A stretch of DNA of 64,000 bases from Terriglobia bacterium (GCA_020073585.1 JAIQEV010000013.1:1-64000); one strand, 5' to 3'. Counted from the first letter of the stretch, positions 36,360 through 45,353 are shown. A program made the numbers and translations. Notes: generated by a model from the sequence alone, not told the origin.

Positions 36360-37036
36360 TACTTCAGCGGCAGGCCGGTGAAGCGAATCCCCGCGCTGTG
36401 CACCTTATAGCGGATATTCAGCCCGATCAGCAGCGCGGTCAGCGATTCCACGATGCGCGCGTTTTCCAGCTTGCCGCCGTTGAGCGCGCGCGCCCCGGGA
36501 ATCTTCAGCGCCAGCTCGGAGGCCGCCTGCTTGGCCTTCTCGTCGTCGCTGCACACCAGAACGTCGCAATCCACCGGGGCATCCGTGGCCAGGATCTCCG
36601 CGCCGAGGTTCTGAAACGCGGCGGCCACGCTGACGCCCGCGGGGACGAGTTCCTGGGTCTGCTGCGCCGCGGAACCCTGCCAGACGCCGAGCATGCGCGT
36701 GGCGGGGCCGCCGACGGTGGCGGCCAGCGGCACGGTGGTGTCAATGAGGATGGCGCCGGGCTTCCACGCGGCCTTGAGCGATTTCAGCAGTGCGGCGTGG
36801 CCGGCGAAGGGCACGGTGAGGACCACGATGTCGCCCTGGGCCACGGCGGCGGCGTTGTCCGCGCCCTCGATGCTGGCGGCGGGGCCGATGCGGGCCTTGA
36901 GCTGCTGCGCGGCCTGAGCGGCGCGCTGCGCGTCGCGCGAGCCGATGACGATGCGTTCGCCGGCGCGCGCCCAGCGATAGGCAAGTCCCGAACCTTCGGG
37001 TCCGGTGCCGCCGAGAATGGAAACGATGCGTGACAT
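36359..37036 (-). CDS. npdG: F420H2:NADP+ oxidoreductase (NADPH-dependent F420 reductase)
   Basis: Moves hydride between NADP(H) and F420. 225 residues with a Rossmann start, SILGGTGPEGSGLAYRWARA (6-25), where GGTGPEGSGL is the NADP loop, then IVIGSRDAQRA, VLTVPFAGHAALL and the C-terminal PGARALNGGKLENARIVESL. ATG 37036 has GGGAG 10 bases upstream; the open frame continues to 37102. It converges with cofD and is divergent from the flavin reductase-like gene, so the F420 maker and user genes are together. A plain ketopantoate-type reductase is less likely given the fit and the neighbours. Confidence 0.92.
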   Translation of the reverse strand: MSRIVSILGGTGPEGSGLAYRWARAGERIVIGSRDAQRAAQAAQQLKARIGPAASIEGADNAAAVAQGDIVVLTVPFAGHAALLKSLKAAWKPGAILIDTTVPLAATVGGPATRMLGVWQGSAAQQTQELVPAGVSVAAAFQNLGAEILATDAPVDCDVLVCSDDEKAKQAASELALKIPGARALNGGKLENARIVESLTALLIGLNIRYKVHSAGIRFTGLPLK

Positions 37037-37198
37037 GATGGCTTTCTCCCTTGGTTCTTTGCTCCGCCGCCGCAGAGCCCGCGGCGGCGCGAAAAGAATC
37101 ACCGATTATACGCGAAGCCGGGGTTTTCTTCCGCGCACTTGTTGGACGCCGGGTTTCGCGTCCGGGGCGGGCCATGTGGTATGGTTTGAAAAACCCAA

Positions 37199-37723
37199 AT
37201 GAGCACACACCCACCGACACCCGAAGAGTTTCGCCGCGCCCTGGGGCAGTTTGCCACCGGCGTCACGGTCGTTACCGTCGAGGACACGGCCAGTTCCGGG
37301 GCGCCGCCGCGGAGCCAGGTCCATGGCATGACCGCGAATTCTTTCACGTCGGTGTCCCTGGAGCCGCTGCTGGTGCTGATCTGCGTGGACCTGCAGGCGA
37401 AGATACTGCCGCTGCTGCAGAAAAAGCGGCGCTTCGGCATTTCCGTGCTGGCCGCGGAGCAGCAGGATCTTTCCCGGTACTTCGCGCGGAGCGAGAAGAG
37501 TCCCGAGGCCGAAGAGCGGCTGGGGATCCGCTACCGCTGGACGGAAAACGGGATTCCGCTGGTGGAAGGGACGATCGCGCAGATGGCCTGCCAGGTAGTG
37601 GCCGCGCACGTTTCCGGCGACCACACCATCTTCGTCGCCGAAGTGCAGAGCGCGGAAATCCAGGGCGGGGAACCGCTGCTCTTTTTCCGGGGAAAATACC
37701 GCCGCCTCGCTCCGGAATCCTGA
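37199..37723 (+). CDS. flavin reductase-like (FMN-binding split barrel) protein
   Basis: 174 residues with the RutF/HpaC-type split barrel: FRRALGQFATGVTVVTV near the N-terminus, GMTANSFTSVSLEPLLVLIC (43-62), then FGISVLAAEQQDLSRYFA, and GDHTIFVAEVQ near the end. Usually such proteins reduce FMN with NAD(P)H for a partner monooxygenase; no monooxygenase is nearby. Its position next to npdG with a shared upstream region raises the possibility of F420-linked chemistry, which is inference. No Shine-Dalgarno site is visible before the ATG; a TATGGT 14 bases upstream hints at a near-leaderless transcript. Confidence 0.85.
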   Translation: MSTHPPTPEEFRRALGQFATGVTVVTVEDTASSGAPPRSQVHGMTANSFTSVSLEPLLVLICVDLQAKILPLLQKKRRFGISVLAAEQQDLSRYFARSEKSPEAEERLGIRYRWTENGIPLVEGTIAQMACQVVAAHVSGDHTIFVAEVQSAEIQGGEPLLFFRGKYRRLAPES

Positions 37724-37997
37724 ACCTCACCCCGAAATACGGGCTGGCCCGGGCAGTGCCGATGAAAAGTTAAGAGCGAAAAGGAATGTCCAAGCGCGCG
37801 CCGGGCTTCCGGGAGCACCGCGGTCTGCCCCGTGGGTACCGGGGCGGATTTCATGTAACCGGTTCTTTGCTGGCCGCATCTATGTGATAGTAAGTGCAAC
37901 AGGATACAATACCTCCCCGTGTCTGCAGGTTCGCGCAGGAAACACAGACGGAGATCCGGTTGTTCCCGGTGCAAGTCGTATCCAATACCAAAACGAG

Positions 37998-39176
37998 ATG
38001 ATGCCCTCAATTCCATGCATGACCGCAGAGCGGCCAACTTTTTTTTGCAATGACCGGCGGCGCTATGCAGCCGTAAGGCGCCCCGCGCTGGCGGCCGTGG
38101 GTGTGGGACTCGCCGCGCTGCTCTTTGCCGGCTGCGGGAAGCAGCAGGCCGCGGCCCCGGCAGCACCCGCCGTGCCGGTGGTGGTCGCCAAGGCGGTGGA
38201 GAAGGACGTTCCGGTCGAGCTGCGGGCCATCGGGAATGTGGAGGCCCTGGCCAGCGTGTCCCTCAAGGCCCAGGTGACCGGCCCGGTACTGACGGTGCAC
38301 TTCCAGGAGGGCCAGGACGTCCGCAAGGGCGACCTGCTGTTCGAAATCGACAAGCGCCCGTTTGAAGTGGCGCTGAAGCAGTCGCAGGCGGATCTGGCCC
38401 GCGACCAGGCCAAAGCGCAGAACGCTCGCGTGCTGGCCGAACGCTACCAGAACCTCTTCGAGCAGGGCATCGTGCCCAAGCTGCAGTACGACACGCAGCG
38501 CGCCGACGCCGAGGCCCAGGAAGCCGTGGTGCAGGCCGACCGCGCGGCCATCGAATCGGCGCGGCTGAATCTGCAGTATTGCGAGATCCGCTCGCCGATC
38601 AACGGGCGCACGGGCAGCGTGCTGGTCCGCCCGGGCAACCTGACCAAAGCCAACGACGTGCCCATTCTGGTGACCATCAACCAGATCACGCCGATCTACG
38701 TGACGTTTGCCATTCCCGAGCAGAATCTCGCCGAGGTCAAACGCTACAACGCCGGGGGCAAGATGCGCGTGACGGCGATGATTCCGGAGCAGCTCAACGT
38801 CGCGGAGCAGGGCACGCTCTCTTTCGTGGACAACGTGGTGGACTACACCACGGGCACGATCCGGCTGAAGGCCACGTTCGGCAACACGCAGCGGCGCCTG
38901 TGGCCCGGGCAGTTCGTCACCGTGGTCCTGACGCTGACGACGCAGCCGCATGCCCTGGTCGTGCCGTCGCAGGCCATCAGCACCAGCCAGAGCGGCTCGT
39001 TTGTCTTCGTGGTCAGGCCCGACAACACCGCGGAGATGCGCAACGTCACCGTGGGCCGCACCGTGGGCGGGGAAACCATCGTGGAAAAGGGCCTGCAAGC
39101 CGGCGAAACCGTAGTGACCGACGGGCAGCTCCGGCTGCTCAACGGCTCGCACGTCGCTCCGAAGTCCGGTTCCTGA
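37998..39176 (+). CDS. RND efflux periplasmic adaptor (membrane fusion lipoprotein)
   Basis: Adaptor of a tripartite efflux pump, MdtA-like. 392 residues; after a charged N-terminus a hydrophobic stretch ends in LLFAGC, a lipobox. VEALASVSLKAQVTGPV, FQEGQDVRKGDLLFEIDKRP, an alpha hairpin (QSQADLARDQAKAQNARVL) and SPINGRTGSVLVRPGNL give the usual lipoyl-hairpin-lipoyl and barrel order. Start is uncertain: tandem ATGs at 37998/38001 or the ATG at 38019, which lies inside a family B repeat. The RND gene follows 12 bases later. No outer-membrane factor or regulator gene is adjacent. Confidence 0.92.
   Translation: MMPSIPCMTAERPTFFCNDRRRYAAVRRPALAAVGVGLAALLFAGCGKQQAAAPAAPAVPVVVAKAVEKDVPVELRAIGNVEALASVSLKAQVTGPVLTVHFQEGQDVRKGDLLFEIDKRPFEVALKQSQADLARDQAKAQNARVLAERYQNLFEQGIVPKLQYDTQRADAEAQEAVVQADRAAIESARLNLQYCEIRSPINGRTGSVLVRPGNLTKANDVPILVTINQITPIYVTFAIPEQNLAEVKRYNAGGKMRVTAMIPEQLNVAEQGTLSFVDNVVDYTTGTIRLKATFGNTQRRLWPGQFVTVVLTLTTQPHALVVPSQAISTSQSGSFVFVVRPDNTAEMRNVTVGRTVGGETIVEKGLQAGETVVTDGQLRLLNGSHVAPKSGS
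38014..38038. repeat. degenerate family B hairpin repeat inside the adaptor gene start
   Basis: CATGCATGACCGCAGAGCGG then CCAAC; GACCGC/GCGGCC shows the same hairpin with changed bases. It spans the third possible start codon of the adaptor gene, so the repeat is either translated (residues 6-14) or the real start lies further on. Confidence 0.5.
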
Positions 39177-39188
39177 GCCGATTCCCGC

Positions 39189-42100
39189 ATGTCTGATCTC
39201 TTCATTCGCCGGCCGATTGCCACCACCCTGGTGATGCTGGCGATTCTCTTTTTCGGCCTGTTCGCCTACCGCATCCTGCCGGTCAGCGACTTGCCCAACG
39301 TGGACTTCCCGACGATCCAGGTCTTTGCGGCGCTGCCGGGCGCCAGCCCGGAGACCATGGCTTCCAGCGTGGCTACCCCGCTCGAGAAGCAGTTCTCCAC
39401 GATCCAGGGCCTCGATTCGATGTCCTCGGTGAACCAGCAGGGCTCCACGCAGATCACCCTGCAGTTCAACCTCAACCGCAGCCTGGACGGCGCGGCCCAA
39501 GATGTGCAAACGGCGATCACCCAGGCGGGGTCGCAATTGCCGCAGAACATGCCCGCCCCGCCGTCGTTCTTTAAGGTCAACCCGGCGGACCAGCCGATTC
39601 TGTACATCGCCATGTCCTCGCCGAGTCTGCCGCTTTCGCTGGTGGACGAATTCGCGGAGACCTACCTGGCGCAGCGCGTCTCGACCATCAGCGGCGTGGC
39701 CCAGGTCAGCGTCTACGGCGCGCAGAAGTACGCCGTGCGCGTGCAGCTCGACCCGCGCAAGCTGGCCAGCCGCGGCATCGGCGTGGACGAAGTGCAGAAG
39801 GCGGTGCAGCAGGGCAACGTCAATCTGCCCACGGGCACGCTCTGGGGACAGCACCGGGCCGTGACCGTGCAGGCCACCGGACAGCTCACCAGCGCGGCGG
39901 CTTACCGGTCGCTGATCGCAGCCTACCGCGGCGGCTCGCCGGTGCGCCTCGATGACGTCGGCACCGTCCTCGACAGCGTGGAGAACGACAAGGTGGCCAG
40001 TTGGTTCAACGGCGAGCGGGCCATCGTCCTGGCCGTGCAGCGCCAGCCGGGCACCAACACCGTCGAGGTCGTGGATTCCATCAAGCGGCTCCTGCCCGTC
40101 TACCGCGCGCAGATTCCGCCCTCGGTCAAACTCGAGATCCTCTACGATCGCTCGGTCTCCATCCGCGATTCGGTGCACGACGTCAAATCCACGCTGCTGC
40201 TGACCATCGCGCTGGTCATCCTGGTCATCTTCCTCTTCCTGCGCAACCTCTCCGCCACCGTCATTCCCAGCCTGGCCGTGCCCATGTCCATCATCGGCAC
40301 GTTTTCGGCGATGTACCTGCTCGGCTATTCCGTGGACAACCTCTCCATGATGGCCCTGACGCTCTCCGTCGGCTTCGTGGTGGACGACGCCATCGTGATG
40401 CTGGAGAACATCGTCCGCCACATGGAAGCGGGGGAGCCGGTGATGGAGGCGGCCATTCGCGGGGCGCGCGAGGTCGGCTTCACCATTTTGTCCATGACCC
40501 TGTCGCTGGCCGCGGTGTTCCTGCCGGTGCTGTTCATGGGCGGAATTCTGGGCCGGCTGCTGCACGAATTCTCGGTGACCATCGGCATGGCCATTCTCGT
40601 CTCGGGCTTCGTGTCCCTGACGCTGACGCCCATGCTCTGCAGCCGCTTCCTGCGTTCCCAGCACGAGCGGAAGCACGGCTGGCTCTACAATTCCTTCGAA
40701 AACGCCTACCAGGCGGTGGAGCGCGCCTACGAAGGCTCGCTGCGCTTCGCCCTGCGCCACCGCTTCGCCACGGTGTTGCTCTCCGTGCTGATGCTGGCCG
40801 GGACGGTGGAGCTCTTCCGGCTGATCCCCAAGGGCTTTCTGCCCAGCGAGGACACCGGCCAGATATTCATCTTCACCGAAGCGCAGGAGGGCATCTCCTT
40901 CGAAGCCATGGCCGAGCACCAGAAGCAGCTCATGGCCATCGTGCAGCAGCAGCCTTACGTGGCCAATGCTTTCTCCAGCATCGGCAGCGGCTCGTCGGGC
41001 GCCGCCGGCTCGTCCAACGCCGGGCGGCTGTTTATCCGGCTGACGCCGCGCGCCACGCGGCCCCACGTGGACCGCATCATCGAGGATCTGCGTCCGAAGC
41101 TCGCCGTGGTGCCGGGAATCCGCGCCTATCCGCAGAATCTGCCGCCCATCCGCATCGGCGGGCAGCTCACCAAGGCGCTCTACCAGTTCACCCTGCAGGG
41201 CACCGAGACCTCCGAGCTGTACCGCGCCGCCGCGGAGTTCGAAGCCAGGGCGCGCGCGCTGCCCGGCCTGCAGGACGTCAACACCGACATGCAGATCAAG
41301 AATCCCCAGGTGGACGTGCTGATCGACCGCGACAAGGCCTCCGCTCTGGGCGTTACCGCGCAGCAGATCGAAGACGCCCTGTACACCAGCTACGGCGCCC
41401 GCCAGATCTCCACCATCTACACCCCGACGAACGAGTACCGCGTGATCATGGAGCTGGAGCCGCGCTACCAGCGGGATCCCGCGGCCCTGCCCCTGCTCTA
41501 CATCCGTTCCGGCACCGGACAGCTTGTGCCGCTGAACGCCGTGGCCCGCCTGCGCCCCTCGGTGGGGCCGCTGGTGGTCACGCATCTCGGGCAGCTTCCC
41601 GCGGTCACGCTTTCCTTCAACCTGAAGCCCGGCGTGGCGCTGGGCACCGGAGTGGCCGAGGTCAGCGAGCTGGCGCGCACCACGCTGCCCGCGACCGTCA
41701 CCACCAGTTTTCAGGGCACCGCGCAGGCCTTCGAATCCTCGGTCGCCGGCCTGGGCGTGCTCCTGCTCATGTCCATTCTGGTCATCTACATCATTCTCGG
41801 AGTTCTCTACGAGAGCTTCATTTATCCCCTGACGATTCTCTCGGGGCTGCCTTCGGCGGGTTTTGGAGCGCTGCTCACGCTCTACCTGTTTCACTACGAC
41901 TTGAACCTCTACGGCTTCGTCGGCGTGATCATGCTGGTGGGCATCGTGAAGAAGAACGCCATCATGATGATCGACTTCGCGCTGGAAGCGCAGCGCAGCG
42001 GCAACCTGGCTCCCGCGGAGGCCATCTTCAAGGGCTGCATCGTGCGCTTCCGCCCCATCATGATGACCACCATGTCCGCGCTGATGGGCACCCTGCCCAT

Positions 42101-42296
42101 CGCGATGGGTTACGGCGCCGGCGCGGAATCGCGGCGCCCGCTGGGCCTGGCCGTGGTGGGCGGGCTGTTGCTCTCCCAGGTGGTCACGCTGTACCTGACC
42201 CCGGCGGTCTTCATCTACATGGATCAGTTCGAAAGCTGGATCACGCGCGTCTTCCGCAAAGGAAGCGCGCAGGCCGCGCCGCAGTCCGCGGACTAA
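39189..42296 (+). CDS. RND-family multidrug efflux transporter (inner-membrane pump)
   Basis: Proton-driven export pump of 1035 residues, MdtB/AcrB family (HAE1). The N-terminus ISRRPIATT-like form is DLFIRRPIATTLVMLAIL; TM4 has VGFVVDDAIVMLENIVRHME with the Asp pair of the proton relay; GFLPSEDTGQ opens the second half and LVGIVKKNAIMMIDFALE lies in TM10/11. Two periplasmic halves (about 40-330 and 560-870) follow the standard fold. Co-transcribed with the adaptor. The sequence is closest in style to MdtB/MuxB-like pumps; the drug range cannot be inferred. The large open frames on the opposite strand here are shadows. Confidence 0.97.
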   Translation: MSDLFIRRPIATTLVMLAILFFGLFAYRILPVSDLPNVDFPTIQVFAALPGASPETMASSVATPLEKQFSTIQGLDSMSSVNQQGSTQITLQFNLNRSLDGAAQDVQTAITQAGSQLPQNMPAPPSFFKVNPADQPILYIAMSSPSLPLSLVDEFAETYLAQRVSTISGVAQVSVYGAQKYAVRVQLDPRKLASRGIGVDEVQKAVQQGNVNLPTGTLWGQHRAVTVQATGQLTSAAAYRSLIAAYRGGSPVRLDDVGTVLDSVENDKVASWFNGERAIVLAVQRQPGTNTVEVVDSIKRLLPVYRAQIPPSVKLEILYDRSVSIRDSVHDVKSTLLLTIALVILVIFLFLRNLSATVIPSLAVPMSIIGTFSAMYLLGYSVDNLSMMALTLSVGFVVDDAIVMLENIVRHMEAGEPVMEAAIRGAREVGFTILSMTLSLAAVFLPVLFMGGILGRLLHEFSVTIGMAILVSGFVSLTLTPMLCSRFLRSQHERKHGWLYNSFENAYQAVERAYEGSLRFALRHRFATVLLSVLMLAGTVELFRLIPKGFLPSEDTGQIFIFTEAQEGISFEAMAEHQKQLMAIVQQQPYVANAFSSIGSGSSGAAGSSNAGRLFIRLTPRATRPHVDRIIEDLRPKLAVVPGIRAYPQNLPPIRIGGQLTKALYQFTLQGTETSELYRAAAEFEARARALPGLQDVNTDMQIKNPQVDVLIDRDKASALGVTAQQIEDALYTSYGARQISTIYTPTNEYRVIMELEPRYQRDPAALPLLYIRSGTGQLVPLNAVARLRPSVGPLVVTHLGQLPAVTLSFNLKPGVALGTGVAEVSELARTTLPATVTTSFQGTAQAFESSVAGLGVLLLMSILVIYIILGVLYESFIYPLTILSGLPSAGFGALLTLYLFHYDLNLYGFVGVIMLVGIVKKNAIMMIDFALEAQRSGNLAPAEAIFKGCIVRFRPIMMTTMSALMGTLPIAMGYGAGAESRRPLGLAVVGGLLLSQVVTLYLTPAVFIYMDQFESWITRVFRKGSAQAAPQSAD

Positions 42297-42368
42297 TCAC
42301 GCGGTACGAAATCTCAAAGCGTCAATGAATCGGGAAGCGTGCGGCGGGCGGGAAGCGCCGCGCGCGGT

Positions 42369-43391
42369 CTAGCGGTCGGAACTGCCGGATGGGCGCGTGG
42401 ACTCGGCCGAGTCGCCCATCTCCTTGCGGTGGCTCTTCACTTCGCGCAGCGAGTAGATCGGCTTGTTCTGCGATTCGTAGTAGGTGCGCGCCATCATTTC
42501 GCCGAGCAGCCCCATGGACATGAACTGAATCCCGCTCACGAAGAGCGCGATGCCCAGCAGCAGCAGCGGGCCGTGCTGCGTCAGCAGCGGCGTATGGTAG
42601 AACAGTTTCTTGAAGCCCAGCCCCAGGCAGATCAGCATCCCCGTACCCGAGCCGGCCATTCCCAGCACCCCGAAGAACTGCAGCGGCCGCGTGGAGTAGT
42701 CCAGGAGAAACTTCACGATCAGCAGGTCCAGGAAGACGCGGATGGTGCGCCCGATGCCGTAATTCGATTTTCCGTTCTGGCGCTCCAGATTGACGATGGG
42801 CACTTCCGCGATGCGCGCCCCGGCGGAGGCCGCCAGCGCGGGAATGAAGCGGTGCAGCTCGCCGTAGAGCTGGATCTCCTGGATGATCTCGCGGCGGTAG
42901 GCCTTGAAGGTGGTTCCGAAATCGTGCACCGGGACGCCGGAAAGCTTGGCCATCATCCAGTTGGCGACGCGGCTGGGCAGGCGCCGCGTGAGCCAGTGAT
43001 CCTTGCGCGCCACGCGCCACCCGCTCACCAGGTCGTAGCCCTCTTCCAGCTTCTCGATGAACTTGGGGATCTCGTCGGGATCGTGCTGCAGGTCGCCGTC
43101 CATGGAGATGATCACGTCGCCCCGCGCGAAATCGAAACCCGCCTTCAGCGCCGCGGTCTGTCCGAAGTTGCGGCGCAGCCGCACCAGATTGACCCGGTGG
43201 TCGTGCTCGTAAATGTCCTGGAGCACCTTGTAGGTATTGTCGCGGCTGCCGTCGTCGATGAACACCAGCTCATAGGCCTCGCCGAGCCCGTCCATCACTT
43301 CGGTGAGATGCAGATAGAGCTGGGGGATGTTCTCCTGTTCGTTGAAGAACGGGACGACCAGGGAATATTGAATGGCGCTTTCGCTTTTCAT
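42369..43391 (-). CDS. GT2 glycosyltransferase, polyprenyl-phosphate type
   Basis: Membrane-linked family 2 transferase of 340 residues similar to dolichyl-phosphate mannosyltransferase, GtrB and ArnC: YSLVVPFFNEQENIP, FIDDGSRDNT, ISMDGDLQHDPDEIP (metal-binding DXD area) and RRNFGQTAALKAGFD, then two C-terminal hydrophobic helices (FFGVLGMAGSGTGMLICLGL and LLLLGIALFVSGIQFMSMG). It probably transfers a sugar to undecaprenyl phosphate. ATG 43391 follows the hpnK-like stop by one base. With the deacetylase-like gene it suggests modification of a lipid-linked sugar; donor unknown. Confidence 0.9.
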   Translation of the reverse strand: MKSESAIQYSLVVPFFNEQENIPQLYLHLTEVMDGLGEAYELVFIDDGSRDNTYKVLQDIYEHDHRVNLVRLRRNFGQTAALKAGFDFARGDVIISMDGDLQHDPDEIPKFIEKLEEGYDLVSGWRVARKDHWLTRRLPSRVANWMMAKLSGVPVHDFGTTFKAYRREIIQEIQLYGELHRFIPALAASAGARIAEVPIVNLERQNGKSNYGIGRTIRVFLDLLIVKFLLDYSTRPLQFFGVLGMAGSGTGMLICLGLGFKKLFYHTPLLTQHGPLLLLGIALFVSGIQFMSMGLLGEMMARTYYESQNKPIYSLREVKSHRKEMGDSAESTRPSGSSDR

Positions 43392-43392
43392 G

Positions 43393-44280
43393 TCAGCCGG
43401 CTGCAAGACCGTAGTGTAGCAAGCGGATGCCCTGGCTGGCGACAAGATTTCGAATGCCCGGTGCCGTCAGAATAGCCAGCTCGGTCTCGCGGGAGTCCTG
43501 CAGCCGGGTGGGGCTGCGGCGCAGCTCCTCCCCGGCGTAACCCGGGTGGGTCATCAGCTCGGTCAGGCCCGGCGGCAGGTTGGCGAGCAGGGCGGCCACG
43601 CCGCTTTCCGTGAGCAGGCCCGTCTGGGTGATGCCGCAGAAGAAATCGCAGGTTACCAGGCCCGCGCGGCGCGCCTCCTCTCGTGCGCCCATGGCCAGCA
43701 GGCGCAGACCGCGCACCGCGAGGGTTTTAGTGAAACGCCGGGCGGCGCCGGGCGCACCGGGCGGCGCCCCCTGGTCCAGCAGCGCGCAGAGCGGCGGCGC
43801 TTCCCGCGCGACGCGGATAGCGCGGATGCCGTGGCGCCGCGCGATGCGCACGGCAATCTCGAACAGCCCCGGAAGCATGTGCACGTGCTTGTGCCCGTCG
43901 AGATGCGTGGGCGCAATGCCGGCATCGCGCACTTTGCGCACCTGCGCCTCCCATTCCCGCTCGACTTCGGCGAGATGCAGGCGCTCGCGCAGCAAGCCCA
44001 CGAAGAGCGCTCCCGGGCCGCCGTGCAGCATCCCCTGGCCGTTGACCAGGCTGGGCACTTCCCAGAGCGGCAAAATAGGCGGCCCGTCGCTCAGGTTGAG
44101 GTGCACGCCCACGCCCAGCCGCGTTTCGCAGCGCGCCAGCTGCACCGCGCCGGCGAAGGCCGCGCCGTTGGCCAGCAGGGAAGCGCTGGTAAGGATGCCG
44201 TTGCGGTGGGCTTCGGCGATGCCGCGGTTTACGCCGTCGGTCCAGCCCAGGTCATCGGCGTTGACGATGAGTGCTTTCAA
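43393..44280 (-). CDS. hpnK: YdjC/ChbG-family deacetylase, HpnK-like
   Basis: Carbohydrate deacetylase fold of 295 residues. NADDLGWTDGVNRGI carries the metal-binding Asp pair (Asp9-Asp10); GVHLNLSDGP (His60) and THLDGHKHVHMLPG (His126, His130, His132) hold the metal histidines, as in ChbG and in HpnK of hopanoid clusters. MTHPGYAGEEL near the end is typical of the HpnK branch. TTG 44280 is the only start (stop codon in frame upstream; no clear ribosome site) and a hairpin repeat lies right before it. Paired with the GT2 gene one base downstream. No squalene-hopene genes are nearby, so the hopanoid link is from the family only. Confidence 0.85.
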   Translation of the reverse strand: MKALIVNADDLGWTDGVNRGIAEAHRNGILTSASLLANGAAFAGAVQLARCETRLGVGVHLNLSDGPPILPLWEVPSLVNGQGMLHGGPGALFVGLLRERLHLAEVEREWEAQVRKVRDAGIAPTHLDGHKHVHMLPGLFEIAVRIARRHGIRAIRVAREAPPLCALLDQGAPPGAPGAARRFTKTLAVRGLRLLAMGAREEARRAGLVTCDFFCGITQTGLLTESGVAALLANLPPGLTELMTHPGYAGEELRRSPTRLQDSRETELAILTAPGIRNLVASQGIRLLHYGLAAG

Positions 44281-44282
44281 GA

Positions 44283-44336
44283 GTTGATCGCTTCGCGCTC
44301 ACGCAGATAGTCGGCCGCTTCGCGGTCGCACCTACG
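44283..44336. repeat. two family B hairpin copies before the hpnK-like gene
   Basis: GTTGATCGCTTCGCGCTCAC (44283-44302, degenerate) and GTCGGCCGCTTCGCGGTCGC (44310-44329) continue into CCTACGG. They lie between the divergent hpnK-like and PilZ genes, 2 bases from the TTG start. The rest of the 185-base gap holds no gene. Confidence 0.65.
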
Positions 44337-44465
44337 GATGTCCGTGCCGGAGTGCCAGCGGCGAGCGGCCTGGAGCGCTGTCCCTGCGTACAGCTATGTC
44401 TCTCTCGCCTTGGTACTATTGACCGCTTCGAATTCCAACTCTAACATGGTAGGTGGGTCGCGGGA

Positions 44466-44819
44466 ATGGCGGGAATGGCTGTGCCTACACGAGAAGACCG
44501 CAAGTCCGAATCCCCGGCGAATGACAGTCGTCGCGGCAGGCGAATGAACTCCCGCGTGCCGGTGCGCCTGGAATGGGACGCCGCCGACGGCAAGCGCATT
44601 CGCCTGGAAGCCCACACGCGGGTGGTCAATCCTTATGGCTGCATGGTGGTGCTGCCGCAGTCCCTGGAGATCGAGCACCGCCTGGCGCTCACCAATCTGG
44701 CGACGCAGAGCAGCAACGTCGCCGTCGTCGTCTGGAAGGGCAAGGCGCGCCCGGAAGGCTGGGAATACGGCCTGGAACTGATCGCGCCGGAGATGGATTT
44801 CTGGGGGTTGGAACTGTGA
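44466..44819 (+). CDS. PilZ-domain protein, first of an overlapping pair
   Basis: 117 residues; a single PilZ-like domain with the N-terminal RRGRRMNSRVPVRLEW (RxxxR-type c-di-GMP motif region) and a beta barrel (VRLEWDAADGKRIRLEAHTR, VVVWKGKA). The classic D/NxSxxG motif is not obvious (NPYGCMVVLP stands in its place), so c-di-GMP binding is uncertain. The start at ATG 44466 is one of several. The next gene begins inside its stop codon. Together they suggest a second-messenger output module. Confidence 0.75.
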   Translation: MAGMAVPTREDRKSESPANDSRRGRRMNSRVPVRLEWDAADGKRIRLEAHTRVVNPYGCMVVLPQSLEIEHRLALTNLATQSSNVAVVVWKGKARPEGWEYGLELIAPEMDFWGLEL

Positions 44820-45205
44820 AACTGCCGGAGAAACCGCTGCCGCAACGGCAAAAGCTCGCCCGGGCCGGGGAAGGCCCCGCAAAGCCGGCCCTGCTGCTCG
44901 AGGAGCGCCGCCGCAACCAGCGCGTGATGCTGCGCATGCCGGTGATCCTGCATGTGCCCGGCAAGCAGAACTCGATCAACGCCATGACCGTGGCCGTGAA
45001 CGAACTGGGCGCCATGCTAGTGGTTTCCGAGCCGTTGCCCCTGGGCACCAGGCTGATCGTGGAAAATCCCAAGTCCCAAAAGCGCCTTGGCGCCAGCGTC
45101 ACCCGCGCCCCGCAAGTCAGTCCCGAAGGCTCGCTCGTTCCCGTCGAGTTTGCCGCGCGCGCCCCGGCCTTCTGGAACATTTTTTTCCCTCCGTCGGGAA
45201 GCTGA
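44816..45205 (+). CDS. PilZ-domain protein, second of an overlapping pair
   Basis: 129 residues. GTG 44816 overlaps the stop of the previous gene as GTGA, so the two are translationally coupled. ERRRNQRVMLRMPVILHV is the arginine-rich PilZ start (RxxxR), then TVAVNELGAMLVVSEPLPLG in the place of the D/NxSxxG turn, and VEFAARAPAFWNIFFPP at the end. Paralogue of the first gene in layout. No membrane segment. A role in c-di-GMP or surface regulation is inferred from the domain only. Confidence 0.75.
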   Translation: MKLPEKPLPQRQKLARAGEGPAKPALLLEERRRNQRVMLRMPVILHVPGKQNSINAMTVAVNELGAMLVVSEPLPLGTRLIVENPKSQKRLGASVTRAPQVSPEGSLVPVEFAARAPAFWNIFFPPSGS

Positions 45206-45353
45206 ACGCCGGTTGGCTTCCTCTCGAGGGCCCCTCTTCTTTGCTTTGTTGCCGCGCAGGGAGTGGTGTACCCTCACCGGGCATGGGTTCTTCCCGGATG
45301 GCCCGGCCAACCGCAGCCGCCCCCGGACCATCTGAATGTAGAGTGTCCTGAGG

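Noticed and set aside
38007-41894. A 1295-codon open frame on the minus strand opposite the RND adaptor and pump
   Set aside because: Its product is His/Arg/Gly-rich with no domain, and it lies exactly antisense to two well-supported efflux genes; a GC-rich shadow.
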